DNA of 42,665 nucleotides from Candidatus Omnitrophota bacterium (GCA_023228195.1 JALOBR010000001.1:1-42665); one strand, 5' to 3'; counted from the stretch's first letter, positions 31,750 through 41,288 are shown. Notes: a model not told the origin generated them from the sequence alone. Made by a program: numbers and translations.

Positions 31750-33303
31750 TTAGAACTCCGAAAACATGCTTAATTCAATCCTATTGTTTCTATAGTCGTT
31801 AAACTGTGCCTTAGAATCCCTGTTTTGAAAGGTGTAGCCTATTCCAAACATAAGCCAATCTTTAAGTTTATACTCCGGTTTAAACGACACTTCCCAATAA
31901 TTATCCTTAGTTTGGTAATCCGAACCTCTTTGCCAATAACCGACCTTACTCTTTACTCGTAATTTCTTCAAGAATGGAGGCAAATAGCTAATGCCAACAG
32001 AAGCCCCCTTATACTTAGTTACGCCTTCAGTAATCAAGTTAAGACTACCCAACCCATTCATGACGTCTAAATTATAATGCAAACGAGGCGAAGCTTTATA
32101 TGTTAATAACGCACTGAATACAGTTCCGTTTAAATCTTTTAGAGTTTTTCTTCTGTTAAAATTATAACCTACTTTGATTGTGCCTTCAAGTTTCCTAAAA
32201 ATTTTCCCATTCAAACCCAGGATAGGCCTGTCATAATCATAATTGCTTTCTGTATTTTTATCGTAATTTAACCAGCCATGGGCGTATTCCGCAAAAAGTT
32301 TTGTTTTTGGCAAAATTTTTATTGAACTCCTCAAAGCAATTACGTCTTTGGCGTGGTTCGATAACTTAAATTCCTCATCCTCGTAACTGTACAAAGACTT
32401 ATTATATTGAAAATTAACATCGAATCTGTTGAAATTAATTTTAAAATCTTGGCTCATATCATACTGCCAGGAATCTATAAACTCTTTTATTTCCTCATCG
32501 GCAAGATCGCTGGGCGTACCCCGAAGGCGCCTGCTGTAAGCGGAAGTGATAAAACCAAGGTTACCAAAATTATACCTGAGAAACCCTTTTGCAAAAGGAC
32601 TCGCAGTATTGTGCTGGCTGTTCTTTGCATACGTTAGGACATTTGCTCCGGTGTTTAAATATACATCGAAATTCTTTGAGTTTGTTTTGGTTTTAAATTC
32701 AAAACCAGGATATAATTGTGTTATATAATCATATGTTTCATTTCCTTTCACATGATAAATATTATCATTAAATTCTCCTTTTCCAATTATAAAAGGATGT
32801 GTATTTTTTAATATGCCTTTTATGTAATTTGGCTTTTTTTCGATAGCCCCCGTTGATTTTGTGTCTTTTTTTAGCTCATTTTTTTTGGAAACAAAGGTAT
32901 CTTTTTCTTTAAGTTTATCTGAAGCCTTGGAAAAAGACAATTTCGTGCCATATCCTTTTTCATTTTCTCTTGATTTCAACAACGCTTCCCTTTTTTCTGC
33001 TTTGCTTTTTTTCCTTATAGCTTTCTTTGCTTTTATTTCTTCCATCGAAATTGCTTTATTCACTTTTTTTTGTTTATTTTCCACTTGTATCAACTTATAT
33101 GATTTTGAGAAATATCCCGGAGAAGATATCCTTTCTCCCTGCCGTACTGTTTCTTCCAATTGCTTTTTTACTTTCGTATCTTTTTCTTCTGTCTTATCTG
33201 TATAAAAATCAAGGGTGTAAGACACAAGGTCTTTGCGCGATAATTCCGCATAAACCGAATTCAATAGCAGTAAATTAATACAAAAAACTAAAGCTATTTT
33301 CAC
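31750..33303 (-). CDS. Outer-membrane beta-barrel protein of the export system
   Basis: A 517-residue protein with a signal peptide (MKIALVFCINLLLLNSVYA), a Lys/Glu-rich linker (about 35-160, likely coiled or disordered) and a long stretch of alternating amphipathic strands (about 175-517). It ends in Phe, typical of outer-membrane barrels. The order barrel, Wza, Wzz-kinase is that of polysaccharide secretion loci with an outer-membrane beta-barrel partner. It may form or gate the exit channel. No specific family name is certain. Confidence 0.78.
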   Translation of the reverse strand: MKIALVFCINLLLLNSVYAELSRKDLVSYTLDFYTDKTEEKDTKVKKQLEETVRQGERISSPGYFSKSYKLIQVENKQKKVNKAISMEEIKAKKAIRKKSKAEKREALLKSRENEKGYGTKLSFSKASDKLKEKDTFVSKKNELKKDTKSTGAIEKKPNYIKGILKNTHPFIIGKGEFNDNIYHVKGNETYDYITQLYPGFEFKTKTNSKNFDVYLNTGANVLTYAKNSQHNTASPFAKGFLRYNFGNLGFITSAYSRRLRGTPSDLADEEIKEFIDSWQYDMSQDFKINFNRFDVNFQYNKSLYSYEDEEFKLSNHAKDVIALRSSIKILPKTKLFAEYAHGWLNYDKNTESNYDYDRPILGLNGKIFRKLEGTIKVGYNFNRRKTLKDLNGTVFSALLTYKASPRLHYNLDVMNGLGSLNLITEGVTKYKGASVGISYLPPFLKKLRVKSKVGYWQRGSDYQTKDNYWEVSFKPEYKLKDWLMFGIGYTFQNRDSKAQFNDYRNNRIELSMFSEF

Positions 33304-33319
33304 TTTAGAATTATATTTA

Positions 33320-33868
33320 TTAACTATTTGCCTTGTTTTTAATCAAGCTTAGAGCTATTGAAAAGAGCAATAAGGCATTGACAATGTTAAGCCAGGTTAG
33401 CGCGCTAAAAAAGAGAGATGGAATTAAGTTAAATCTTGTTGATAGCGCTATGACACCGGCGATGACCCCTAAACAAATAAAAATTGACGCAAGAATCTTC
33501 ATGTCAGCCTCCTTTGTTTTCTCGAAGGTATGTCCTATTTTTTTAGCTATAAACTTTTTAACGTCTTCACCCAAATCCAAGAACTCAACAGCCACATCAA
33601 ATCCGCCCATAGTCTCTAAATTCTCTGCCCGCAAGACCTTGGCTTTTATTTTTACGGAATCAGGTGATGGCGGAAAACTTATATCTAATTCTAAAATGCT
33701 TGCCGGTTTCATATATTCATTTGAATGGAAAAGAGTACCGCCCGCACTTATATTTCTTACAAAAGAAAGTACACCTTCTTTGCCTGATCCATCAAGCAAT
33801 TTATACTTAAGAAGATGGTGCGCATTCAGCCGTAAAAACCGTCTTTTATTTCTTCCGAGTAGGTTCAT
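33320..33868 (-). CDS. PilZ-domain protein with two C-terminal membrane helices
   Basis: A 182-residue protein. The N-terminal PilZ domain (about 5-115) has RRFLRL and NISAGG, a complete cyclic-di-GMP motif. Two membrane helices follow (about 124-142 and 150-176). It overlaps the TPR gene stop by 1 bp and is followed by the barrel, Wza and Wzz genes, so it is a likely cyclic-di-GMP receptor of the export machine. Confidence 0.85.
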   Translation of the reverse strand: MNLLGRNKRRFLRLNAHHLLKYKLLDGSGKEGVLSFVRNISAGGTLFHSNEYMKPASILELDISFPPSPDSVKIKAKVLRAENLETMGGFDVAVEFLDLGEDVKKFIAKKIGHTFEKTKEADMKILASIFICLGVIAGVIALSTRFNLIPSLFFSALTWLNIVNALLLFSIALSLIKNKANS

Positions 33869-35607
33869 TATTGTGCTTTATACCCTAATTTTGAATCTAT
33901 CTGCTTAAGATACCAAAAAGTCTGCCTGAATTTAGGTTGTAATAATTCTACGTTTATAAATTCTTTTCTTGCTTCCTCGTAATTGCCTAAAACAAAATAA
34001 ACTACTCCCAGGTTATAATGAGAGTCTATGTAATTTGAGTTAAGTGCGATTGCTTTCTGAAAACTACCCCTGGCTTCATTGTATTGACCTTGCGCCCACA
34101 ATGCGTAACCTAAATTATTGTAAGCGTAAGCATAGTCGGGCTTAATGTTTAAAGTTTTTTTAAAAAATTCCTCTGAAAGTTTATATTTTTCCTTAAGAAG
34201 AAAAAGTGTGGCCAAATTGTAATTATAAATATAAGAACGGGGGTAAATGTTAATTGCTTTCCTGTATTGCTCTATAGCTGTATCTATCATTCCAAGATTA
34301 AAATATATAAAACCTAAATTGGCAACTGCTTCGTAATCGCTGGGGTTAAACCCAACCGCTTTTTCACCCTGAGCTATTGCTTCATCAGGATTTTTTAAAA
34401 AATAAAACGCTAAAGCCCTGCCCGTGTAAGAAGTGCTATGCTTTGGTAGAATAGCAAGAGCCGAGTCAAACTTGTCTAATGCTTCCGTATATTTTTGATC
34501 CAGAGATAGTTTATATCCAGTCTCGAGCAACTCGAAACCGGATTTACAGTATTGCCACGCTATATCAGGATCTATTTTATTCTTAATGTATCCACTTAAC
34601 TCTACGCCCGGCTCATCTTTCTCCAATAAAACAAATGCCGCTTTTGCTTTTTTGGAATCCTGTAAATCATAAAGATAAGTATAGCCTGCACGAAACTGGG
34701 ATAGCTGTGGTACTTCCAAAGATGGGTCAAGCTTAAAAAGTTCTTCAAATAAAACTATTGCTTTATCTATTTCCCCGCTTTTATACAAACAATCTGCCTC
34801 CTGGTAGTAGGCAAATAATTTCCATTGTTTGGGCAGCTGATTTTTTATCTTACCGAAGATTTGTGAAGCTTTTATAAAATCTTTTTTTGATTTATAGAGA
34901 ATACCTAAGAAAAATTCCGCTTTTGTAGCTTTTTCGTTTTTAGAATTAACTTTGACCGCGCTGTTGAAATGTCTCTCGGCTGACATCCAATCTTTTAGCA
35001 GCAAGTATATTTTACCTATCTCTAAATGCGCATCCTGCAATTTCTTTCCTTTATACCTAGATATATCTTTTTCTATTTTAGCGATTTGCGATTTCAGCGA
35101 TTCCTCGTTAGCTTGCCTTCTTCCAGGAAATAATTTTAATGATATATCATCCAGCAAATTGACAAGAGCCGGCCTTTCGGCTATTTTTTTATCGATTGCT
35201 TTTTTGATAAAATGCTTTATATCGCTAATTTGAGAGTCTTTTGATATTTTTTCTGCAATTACTGCAGAAAAATCTATATTCGCAGCGGAAGACAATGTAA
35301 CTACGTATTCTTTTGTTGAAATTTCTTCTTTTAGTTCTTGTTCGACAATTTGTTGGGAAAGCTCTAGTTTTACCGCGAAAGTAAGGTCAAAATCACCCTT
35401 GGCTAGCTCATTTAGAAAAGAATCATCAAGAATATCTGTTATGTTTTTAACATCCCTTAAATTTTTTGCCCCGTCCAAGTCGCGCAGAGAAATCTTTAGG
35501 TTTGCCAAAGAAGCATCCAGTAGATAATGATTATATCCGAGAAAAAAAATAAAAGCGCCGAAAAAAGCGATAATTAACGGTATAAAATGGCGAAGTATTT
35601 TTTTCAT
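33868..35607 (-). CDS. Membrane-anchored TPR protein of the polysaccharide locus
   Basis: A 579-residue protein with an N-terminal membrane helix (about 8-28) and a largely helical body. Clear TPR units lie at about 185-285 and 365-570, for example YEAVANLGFIYFNLGMIDTAIEQYRKAINIYP and YAYAYNNLGYALWAQGQYNEARGSFQKAI. It resembles scaffolds such as AlgK or PelE/BcsC-type TPR parts that link inner- and outer-membrane components in exopolysaccharide export. Next to a PilZ protein and an outer-membrane barrel this role is plausible. Confidence 0.8.
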   Translation of the reverse strand: MKKILRHFIPLIIAFFGAFIFFLGYNHYLLDASLANLKISLRDLDGAKNLRDVKNITDILDDSFLNELAKGDFDLTFAVKLELSQQIVEQELKEEISTKEYVVTLSSAANIDFSAVIAEKISKDSQISDIKHFIKKAIDKKIAERPALVNLLDDISLKLFPGRRQANEESLKSQIAKIEKDISRYKGKKLQDAHLEIGKIYLLLKDWMSAERHFNSAVKVNSKNEKATKAEFFLGILYKSKKDFIKASQIFGKIKNQLPKQWKLFAYYQEADCLYKSGEIDKAIVLFEELFKLDPSLEVPQLSQFRAGYTYLYDLQDSKKAKAAFVLLEKDEPGVELSGYIKNKIDPDIAWQYCKSGFELLETGYKLSLDQKYTEALDKFDSALAILPKHSTSYTGRALAFYFLKNPDEAIAQGEKAVGFNPSDYEAVANLGFIYFNLGMIDTAIEQYRKAINIYPRSYIYNYNLATLFLLKEKYKLSEEFFKKTLNIKPDYAYAYNNLGYALWAQGQYNEARGSFQKAIALNSNYIDSHYNLGVVYFVLGNYEEARKEFINVELLQPKFRQTFWYLKQIDSKLGYKAQ

Positions 35608-35684
35608 TACCCTTACTATATCATTGTTTTAGGCGCTGTCAATACAAAACGGCTTTCGGGCAAAAAAACACATAAACAATGTGC

Positions 35685-36173
35685 CTATTTTGCTTTAATT
35701 GCCTTTTTTATTTGTTTCCTTAATTTTCCAATTTTCCTTTTGTTTAATTCACTGAACAAAATAAATATATAATACGCGAGAAGGCTTGAAAGCAAAAAAT
35801 TTACGATGATGCTTATGACGACCAAAGGCTTTTCTACCGCAAGAAAAGCTATTTTTTCCCCTTTTATAGTTAAAAGTGGAATTTTTCCGAAAAGCATTTG
35901 GCTGTTATTTATGACAAAAATCAGCTGGAAAATAAACGCTAAAAAAAATCCTATGAGCTTTATGTGCCATATCGCGTCATAAAGAAAATACAAAAAAGCA
36001 ATAAATAGCACTATCGCTAATACTACCGGAAAGGAACTTAATTTTTGTCCGAACAAATAAACACCGGTAGAAAATACATATAACGGCAATATATGCAAAA
36101 CGATCAGGAAAAGATAAAACCTTGAAAGAATAATTATTCCTAAATCTTTGCGGGACAAACGCTTATGTTCCAT
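35685..36173 (-). CDS. Four-helix integral membrane protein
   Basis: A 162-residue protein with about four membrane helices (near residues 18-37, 41-60, 62-84 and 110-138) and a basic C-terminus (RKIGKLRKQIKKAIKAK). No family recognised. The ATG at 36173 is the only good start. It overlaps the -35 box of the divergent small gene on the plus strand. It lies 77 bp before the TPR gene, probably in the same unit. Confidence 0.6.
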   Translation of the reverse strand: MEHKRLSRKDLGIIILSRFYLFLIVLHILPLYVFSTGVYLFGQKLSSFPVVLAIVLFIAFLYFLYDAIWHIKLIGFFLAFIFQLIFVINNSQMLFGKIPLLTIKGEKIAFLAVEKPLVVISIIVNFLLSSLLAYYIFILFSELNKRKIGKLRKQIKKAIKAK

Positions 36174-36201
36174 TGACAATAAGTGGTTTTTATGGTATCT
36201 T
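36173..36201 (+). promoter_or_regulatory. Consensus promoter for the small exported protein gene
   Basis: TTGACA (36173-36178), a 17-bp spacer and TATCTT (36196-36201). Transcription would start about 13 bp before the ATG at 36221, with a GGGGG ribosome site between. The -35 box overlaps the start codon of the divergent membrane protein gene. Confidence 0.7.
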
Positions 36202-36220
36202 TTAACCAAAGGGGGAAAAA

Positions 36221-36448
36221 ATGATTACAAAGCTAATATTATCAATATTTATGGTGGTTATACCACTTTGCGCATTTGCTCAGCCTATTGTGGAAACAAG
36301 CCCTGATGGGAATACGGCCTCTCCTACGATTACAACTGAAGAAAGACAAGCATCAAAAGGTGAGAAAAAATCACTAAAAGATATGGTTATCACTGAGCCG
36401 CAATTTCCGGCTGTTATAACTACGGAAGAAAAAGAGAAAAAAGAATAG
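36221..36448 (+). CDS. Small exported protein of unknown function
   Basis: A 75-residue protein with a signal peptide (MITKLILSIFMVVIPLCAFA, cut before QP). The mature part of about 55 residues is polar, with many Thr, Glu and Lys residues, and the phrase ITTEE occurs twice (ITTEERQ and ITTEEKE). It is probably disordered and periplasmic or secreted. It is the only plus-strand gene in the polysaccharide locus, and has a strong promoter and ribosome site, so it may be well expressed. No family recognised. Confidence 0.65.
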   Translation: MITKLILSIFMVVIPLCAFAQPIVETSPDGNTASPTITTEERQASKGEKKSLKDMVITEPQFPAVITTEEKEKKE

Positions 36449-36458
36449 GTTCATATTT

Positions 36459-37772
36459 TCAACCTTGTTCTTCTTTCCGCTGGTCTAAAACAAAACAACT
36501 TCTTTCGAGATTTTTTGCTTTCTTTTTCATTTCCGCAGCACGATTGGTTACCTCCGCGTAACTCGCTATACGACGGTATTCATTAGTAACCCCTGCCATA
36601 GAAATTGTCATTATAGGAAATTGCTTTATTGAGCCATCACGCGCATGAGAAACTATATGACCCCTTTCGAGATCGTCCTTATCAAACAAATTCCGTATTC
36701 GCTTATTAAACTCTGAGATTATATAATCGGTAACATTTTTGGTTTCTTGCAGCTCTGTAACAAGAAGGAAATCATCCCCTCCTTCATGCCCAACTAAATC
36801 GTCATTACTACCTTTGTTTTTTACAGCTTCCTTAAGAATTTCTCCGGTCAACGTTATTGCTTCGTCTCCCTTTGCTATACCATATTTATCATTATAAGCT
36901 TTAAAGTTGTCCAAATCACAATATATAACAGCAAATTTCTTGCCTTCGTTAATTCTTTTTTCTATCTCTTCTCTTATTACGATATTGCCCGGGAGCTTGG
37001 TCAAAGGATTTGCGTTTTCTGCCTTTTCTTTCATTCTTATCAATTCTTCAGTCATAGAATTAAATGTTTTTGCAAGTATCTCCAATTCATCTCCAGTTGC
37101 GACATTTACACGCAAATCCAAACGGCCCGAAGCAATGACTTTAGCCGCACCGCTAAAAACCTTTATTGGCCCGATTACCAAATGAGAGAGAAATACTCCC
37201 AGTATAAAATTTATAAAGATAATCATTAATCCAACGATGATTCCGGTTTGATATATCTGGCTATACGCACTTGATAAATTTGCCAGGGAAAAAAACAGCC
37301 GAACCGCGAAGACACCCTGCCCCTTTTCCCCTAACGGAACATAGAAAGAAAACACGTTACGGTCTTTATCTATAATTGCTTCTCTTACCAAACTCTCTCC
37401 CTTATTCATCTTATCGACAATATAGTCATCAGTAAAATCTCCTTTTTTGTTTTCCAAATGCTTTTCGGTTGAAAAAACGATTACTCCTTCTTTATTTAAA
37501 ACATAGGCCTGAGCTATTTCCTGTGTTTCTTTTAACGTATTTATCTTTTTCTGCATGAATTCTATCTTCTTATCATCGGGGAGTCCAAAGCTTACGATCT
37601 TTTCCCAGGTATTTTCTAAAACCAGGGACACTATTTTTGCACGCGACTCGTTAAAGGAATTAAGTATATTCATTTGCTGGAAAAGCTGGATGCCCACAAA
37701 AATCGAAATAATGATTATTGTGAAAGTCGTAAGAAGCACGACAATTCTGCTTTGTAAAGTAATAAGCCGCAT
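36459..37772 (-). CDS. HAMP and GGDEF-type (GGDDF) membrane signalling protein
   Basis: A 437-residue protein. Membrane helix at about 10-30, extracytoplasmic sensor (about 31-165), second helix (about 170-195), HAMP (about 195-250) and a GGDEF-type domain (about 255-430) with NPLTKLPGN, YCDLDNFKAYND and HEGGDDFLLV. The signature has Asp in place of the catalytic Glu and no RxxD site. The domain is closely related to that at 1830-2768. It may make cyclic di-GMP for the two PilZ proteins here, or act only as a sensor. It begins 4 bp after the flavoprotein gene. Confidence 0.87.
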   Translation of the reverse strand: MRLITLQSRIVVLLTTFTIIIISIFVGIQLFQQMNILNSFNESRAKIVSLVLENTWEKIVSFGLPDDKKIEFMQKKINTLKETQEIAQAYVLNKEGVIVFSTEKHLENKKGDFTDDYIVDKMNKGESLVREAIIDKDRNVFSFYVPLGEKGQGVFAVRLFFSLANLSSAYSQIYQTGIIVGLMIIFINFILGVFLSHLVIGPIKVFSGAAKVIASGRLDLRVNVATGDELEILAKTFNSMTEELIRMKEKAENANPLTKLPGNIVIREEIEKRINEGKKFAVIYCDLDNFKAYNDKYGIAKGDEAITLTGEILKEAVKNKGSNDDLVGHEGGDDFLLVTELQETKNVTDYIISEFNKRIRNLFDKDDLERGHIVSHARDGSIKQFPIMTISMAGVTNEYRRIASYAEVTNRAAEMKKKAKNLERSCFVLDQRKEEQG

Positions 37773-37776
37773 ATGT

Positions 37777-38895
37777 TTAGTTATCGTTTTCCCAGAAAAA
37801 ATTTAAATTATTTTTTATTATTTTCAACATTATGCCTAATACGTCTTTTGAAATAGCCGGATGTTTTAAAAATTCCCAAAAAATAGTTGCATGATTTTCG
37901 AAGTCTCCCTTTTGTTCAATTATATCAGTTTTTTTCTTAACAAAATTAAATATCTTTTCAATGTCTTCGTCTGTTAATTTGGCAAAAATATGCCTTGCCT
38001 TTAGGGCGATATCTATTTCTTTTCCAAACCTCTTCATCCACCGCAGATTATAGTCATTAGGCTTTTCGGTTACAATGCACTCTGAAAGTATTTCCGCTGA
38101 CCGCATACCCATATATATTCCGCCATAGCTTAACGGTTTTACCTGACAGGCACTGTCGCCCACCAAAAATATACCTTCCTTTGACAATGGGCCGAACGGA
38201 GTAAGAGGGACCAAACCGGCAAATTTTTCGAGTATCTCCCCATTTAATTTCTTTTCTTTAATAAAATCCAGAAGGTCATGATAGGGATTTTGAGATAAAA
38301 CCCCTATACGCACTATTTCTTCAGATTCCGGAATAATCCAATAAAAATAAGGTTTTTTCACATAAACTTCAACCATATCCTTATGCCGGGGTTTTATCTT
38401 AATACGAAACTGTACGCCTTTTAGATACTCCATACGTTTATCTGTGACGAATTCACGCACGGTTGAGCGTGCACCTTCAGCGCCAATTATAATACTGGCA
38501 TCCATACTTCCTTTGTCGGTTTCGATAATATACTGCCCGTTTTCTTTCTCAAGCCCCAGGAAGCGTGTTTCGAAATGAATTTCTAATCCTTTCCCTAAAC
38601 TTTTGTCGAATTTCTCTCTGTCAACAACATAAGCAACATTTTTGCGCTTAATAAAAATTTCATTTTTACCGGCATAAACAATTGCACCGTTAATTGCATT
38701 AAGTATGCAATCGGAAGATAAGGAAATTTTTGCTTCCTCGAATACTTTTTTACCCACCAAGCCCGCGCAATGAACTGGCCTGCCTATTTCCTTATGCTCT
38801 TCAATCAATAAAGAATTGATACCCTTTTTTCGCAGTAATTGCGCCAGATAGCAGCCTATGGGACCCGCTCCAATAATAACAATTTTTGATGTCAT
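37777..38895 (-). CDS. Geranylgeranyl reductase-family flavoprotein
   Basis: A 372-residue FAD-dependent oxidoreductase of the GGR family. FAD dinucleotide motif VIIGAGPIGCYLAQLL (5-20), HCAGLVGKKVFEE with the family Cys, GAEGARSTVRE, and LVGDSACQVKPLSYGGIYMGMRSAEI (second FAD motif). Family members saturate isoprenoid chains, or hydroxylate aromatic compounds. In this locus it could act on the polyprenyl carrier, but this is a guess from position. It is followed closely by the HAMP-GGDEF gene. Confidence 0.85.
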   Translation of the reverse strand: MTSKIVIIGAGPIGCYLAQLLRKKGINSLLIEEHKEIGRPVHCAGLVGKKVFEEAKISLSSDCILNAINGAIVYAGKNEIFIKRKNVAYVVDREKFDKSLGKGLEIHFETRFLGLEKENGQYIIETDKGSMDASIIIGAEGARSTVREFVTDKRMEYLKGVQFRIKIKPRHKDMVEVYVKKPYFYWIIPESEEIVRIGVLSQNPYHDLLDFIKEKKLNGEILEKFAGLVPLTPFGPLSKEGIFLVGDSACQVKPLSYGGIYMGMRSAEILSECIVTEKPNDYNLRWMKRFGKEIDIALKARHIFAKLTDEDIEKIFNFVKKKTDIIEQKGDFENHATIFWEFLKHPAISKDVLGIMLKIIKNNLNFFWENDN

Positions 38896-39017
38896 TTATA
38901 TAATGATTTTTTTTATCTGATTAATGAAGCCTTCCATAACTCCTCGGGCTATACCCCACAGGATGGCCCTTCCTGATGCCTTGTTAAGGAAGGCCCTAAG
39001 GCTCGGTCCGCTAAGGA
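38896..39017 (-). repeat. Hairpin-rich gap with an open frame
   Basis: GGGCCTTCC and GGAAGGGCC-like arms around CAAGGCATC form a strong stem in the gap between the sugar transferase and flavoprotein genes. One frame is open across the gap and reads FLNKASGRAILWGIARG up to a TAA directly before the next ATG, which could be the end of a lost gene. It may equally be a chance reading of a palindromic repeat or a transcript hairpin. Confidence 0.4.
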
Positions 39018-39614
39018 TTAAATTTTGCGGCTTGTATCCTCCCATTTTTTTCTAAAAGTAATCCAAATAGACATAAAAATAAGGCGTAAATCAAAAATAA
39101 AGTTTCTGTTTTTGATATATTGCAAATCCAATCTTAGCACTTCTTCATCGCTTGCATGTTTCGGGGCACAGATTTGGGCTAGGCCAGTTAACCCCGGCAT
39201 AACTTTCAGGCGTTTTGAAAAATTTACTATATCTGAATTTAAATTTTGCGGATTTATCATTTTACCCAAAGCATCTTCTGCTATGCCATATTTATTTATT
39301 GAATAGTTTCTCGGCCCCACGAATGACATCTCTCCTTTGGCGATATTAATCAACTGCGGCAATTCATCCATGGCAGTTTGACGGAGTAATTTTCCTACTT
39401 TAGTAATTGCTAACGAATTCTCCTCCATGGACCGAAATTTTAACGCATTGAGTATTCTCCCATTTTTTCCCAGAGATTTTTTGATATATAAAACAGGCGG
39501 GCCGTCTTCCAGCAATATCAATACTACAATAACGGCAATCAGCGGGGAGAATAGAATAAGGCCGAATAAGGCAAGATTAAAGTCAAAAATTCTTTTTACT
39601 ATAAAATAACTCAA
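39018..39614 (-). CDS. Initiating sugar transferase (phosphoglycosyl transferase)
   Basis: A 198-residue monotopic phosphoglycosyl transferase like PglC or the C-terminal part of WcaJ. One hydrophobic re-entrant helix (about 12-33), then KFRSM, DELPQLINIAKGEMSFVGPR and PGLTGLAQI, with the catalytic Asp-Glu pair in MDELPQ. It loads the first sugar phosphate on undecaprenyl phosphate. It follows the acetyltransferase gene with a 2-bp gap. Since that enzyme makes a diacetamido sugar, this may be the first sugar of the repeat. Confidence 0.92.
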   Translation of the reverse strand: MSYFIVKRIFDFNLALFGLILFSPLIAVIVVLILLEDGPPVLYIKKSLGKNGRILNALKFRSMEENSLAITKVGKLLRQTAMDELPQLINIAKGEMSFVGPRNYSINKYGIAEDALGKMINPQNLNSDIVNFSKRLKVMPGLTGLAQICAPKHASDEEVLRLDLQYIKNRNFIFDLRLIFMSIWITFRKKWEDTSRKI

Positions 39615-39616
39615 AA

Positions 39617-40195
39617 TTATTTTTCAGTTAATCGACTTTTCACAAGTATATATTTTCGCTTGCACTTTTGACAGATGTAATTTGTTTGGGCGGTTTTTGT
39701 TAATTTCTTTCCGCATTCACACATCCAACCCTGTAATTTAGCGGGATTGCCGTATAATAAAGCAAAATCCGGCACATCTTTTGTCGCCACGCTTCCTGCA
39801 CCAATGAATGCATGCCTTCCTATGATTATGCCGCAGACTATAGTTGCATTTGCACCTATAGTTGCGCCTTTTCGTATCAAGGTCTTTTTGTAGTGTTTAT
39901 TAACCGGATACAGCGAACGAGGGTTTTTTACGTTTGTAAAAACGGCTGATGGACCGCAAAATACCCCATCTTCTAACGTAATACCGGAGTATATTGAAAC
40001 ATTATTTTGAATTTTGACATTGCTGCCGATTTTTGTATTATCCGCTATAAAAACATTCTGCCCTATTGTGCAATTTTTACCAATCTGGCTACCTGCCATA
40101 ATATGGCTAAAATGCCATACTTTTGTACCTCTACCGATTTTTGCGCCATTATCAACTACGGCACCCTTGGCAATAAAATATTCTGGTTTAGACAA
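39617..40195 (-). CDS. WbpD/WlbB-like hexapeptide acetyltransferase
   Basis: A 192-residue left-handed beta-helix acyltransferase. Hexapeptide repeats run from about 10 to 140 (AKIGRGTKVWHFSHIMAGSQIGKNCTIGQNVFI and GATIGANATIVCGIIIG), as in UDP-2-acetamido-3-amino-dideoxyglucuronate N-acetyltransferase. A four-Cys zinc ribbon (CECG and CQKC, about 158-182) is attached at the C-terminus. It overlaps the upstream dehydrogenase by 8 bp, the usual WbpB-WbpD pairing in sugar-nucleotide synthesis. Confidence 0.9.
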   Translation of the reverse strand: MSKPEYFIAKGAVVDNGAKIGRGTKVWHFSHIMAGSQIGKNCTIGQNVFIADNTKIGSNVKIQNNVSIYSGITLEDGVFCGPSAVFTNVKNPRSLYPVNKHYKKTLIRKGATIGANATIVCGIIIGRHAFIGAGSVATKDVPDFALLYGNPAKLQGWMCECGKKLTKTAQTNYICQKCKRKYILVKSRLTEK

Positions 40196-41195
40196 TTTTA
40201 ATCACCTTCCTTTTCCTTAAAGAATCCTGCGCGGCTTTCAATACCTTTAATACCCTTAACCCGTCTTCTCCGCTGCTGCGAGGCTGCTTTCTTGATTTGA
40301 CACACTCAATAAAATGTTCGCATTCAATCTTGAGAGGCTCTTCTAATTTAACTTTCGGAATGGATATAGAGCCAAATTTTAATTTGGGTAAGGTCTGATA
40401 AGAAACAAACCTTTCCTCTTCTTTATATTGATTCCATATTTTAAGTTTCTCTTCTGAAACCATGTCATCGAAGATAGCCATTTTATGCGAACCCACCACA
40501 GTTATCTCCCTTATCTTACGTGGGCTAAGCCAATTAACACTCACGTGGCCTAAAATGTTGCCCGGAAAACGTAAAGTTAGAAATGCCAGGTCCTCAATTT
40601 GTTTTTGAATATAACTGTTGCCTGTAGCATCAACAGAGACAGGCATTTTGCCCAAAAGAAAAATCATTGTTGCAATATCGTGCGTGGCTAAACTCCAAAT
40701 TACATTTTCTTCCCTGCGGATTTTTCCTAAATTAAGGCGGCGGGATTCTAAATAATAAATATCTCCCAATGTTTTACCTTCAATTAAACCTTTAAGTTTT
40801 AAAACAGCAGGATGATATTCCAATAAATGCCCCACCATAAGAATTCTTTTATTATTTTGTGCTATTCTTATCAACTCCTCTGCATGCTTAACCTTTAAAG
40901 CGACGGGCTTTTCTACGAACACATCTTTCCCCGAAAGTAAAGTCAACATTGCTATTTCATAATGAGTGATTGCCGGGGTAGAAATCACTACCGCGTTTAT
41001 ATTTTTGTCCTCCACAACCGATTTAAAATCGGTTATAAACCTTATATTTGGGTATATTGATTTGTATTTATCTATAGCTGATTTATTTTTATCGCAGACA
41101 ACGCACACTTTTACCTGCGGTAAGGAAACAAATGTCCTTAATAAATTCGGGCCCCAATAACCAATACCTACTAAAGCAATATTAACCATAGACAT
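40188..41195 (-). CDS. Gfo/Idh/MocA-family sugar-nucleotide dehydrogenase (WlbA/WbpB-like)
   Basis: A 335-residue oxidoreductase. NAD motif ALVGIGYWGPNLLRTF, DVFVEKPVALK with the conserved Lys, and LATHDIATMIFLLG with the His near the active site. It matches WlbA/WbpB, which oxidises UDP-GlcNAc uronate at C3 before transamination. The matching aminotransferase (WbpE) is not in the window but may lie beyond its right edge. Two start codons are possible, 6 bp apart. Confidence 0.88.
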   Translation of the reverse strand: MSMVNIALVGIGYWGPNLLRTFVSLPQVKVCVVCDKNKSAIDKYKSIYPNIRFITDFKSVVEDKNINAVVISTPAITHYEIAMLTLLSGKDVFVEKPVALKVKHAEELIRIAQNNKRILMVGHLLEYHPAVLKLKGLIEGKTLGDIYYLESRRLNLGKIRREENVIWSLATHDIATMIFLLGKMPVSVDATGNSYIQKQIEDLAFLTLRFPGNILGHVSVNWLSPRKIREITVVGSHKMAIFDDMVSEEKLKIWNQYKEEERFVSYQTLPKLKFGSISIPKVKLEEPLKIECEHFIECVKSRKQPRSSGEDGLRVLKVLKAAQDSLRKRKVIKIV

Positions 41196-41288
41196 ATTTA
41201 AAAATTACCTGCGGTCCGGGTTATTTTTATTATAGCTGTATTTTGTTAATTCGCAAAACTTTAGCAACTTAGCTCCTTTTGCAAAACC

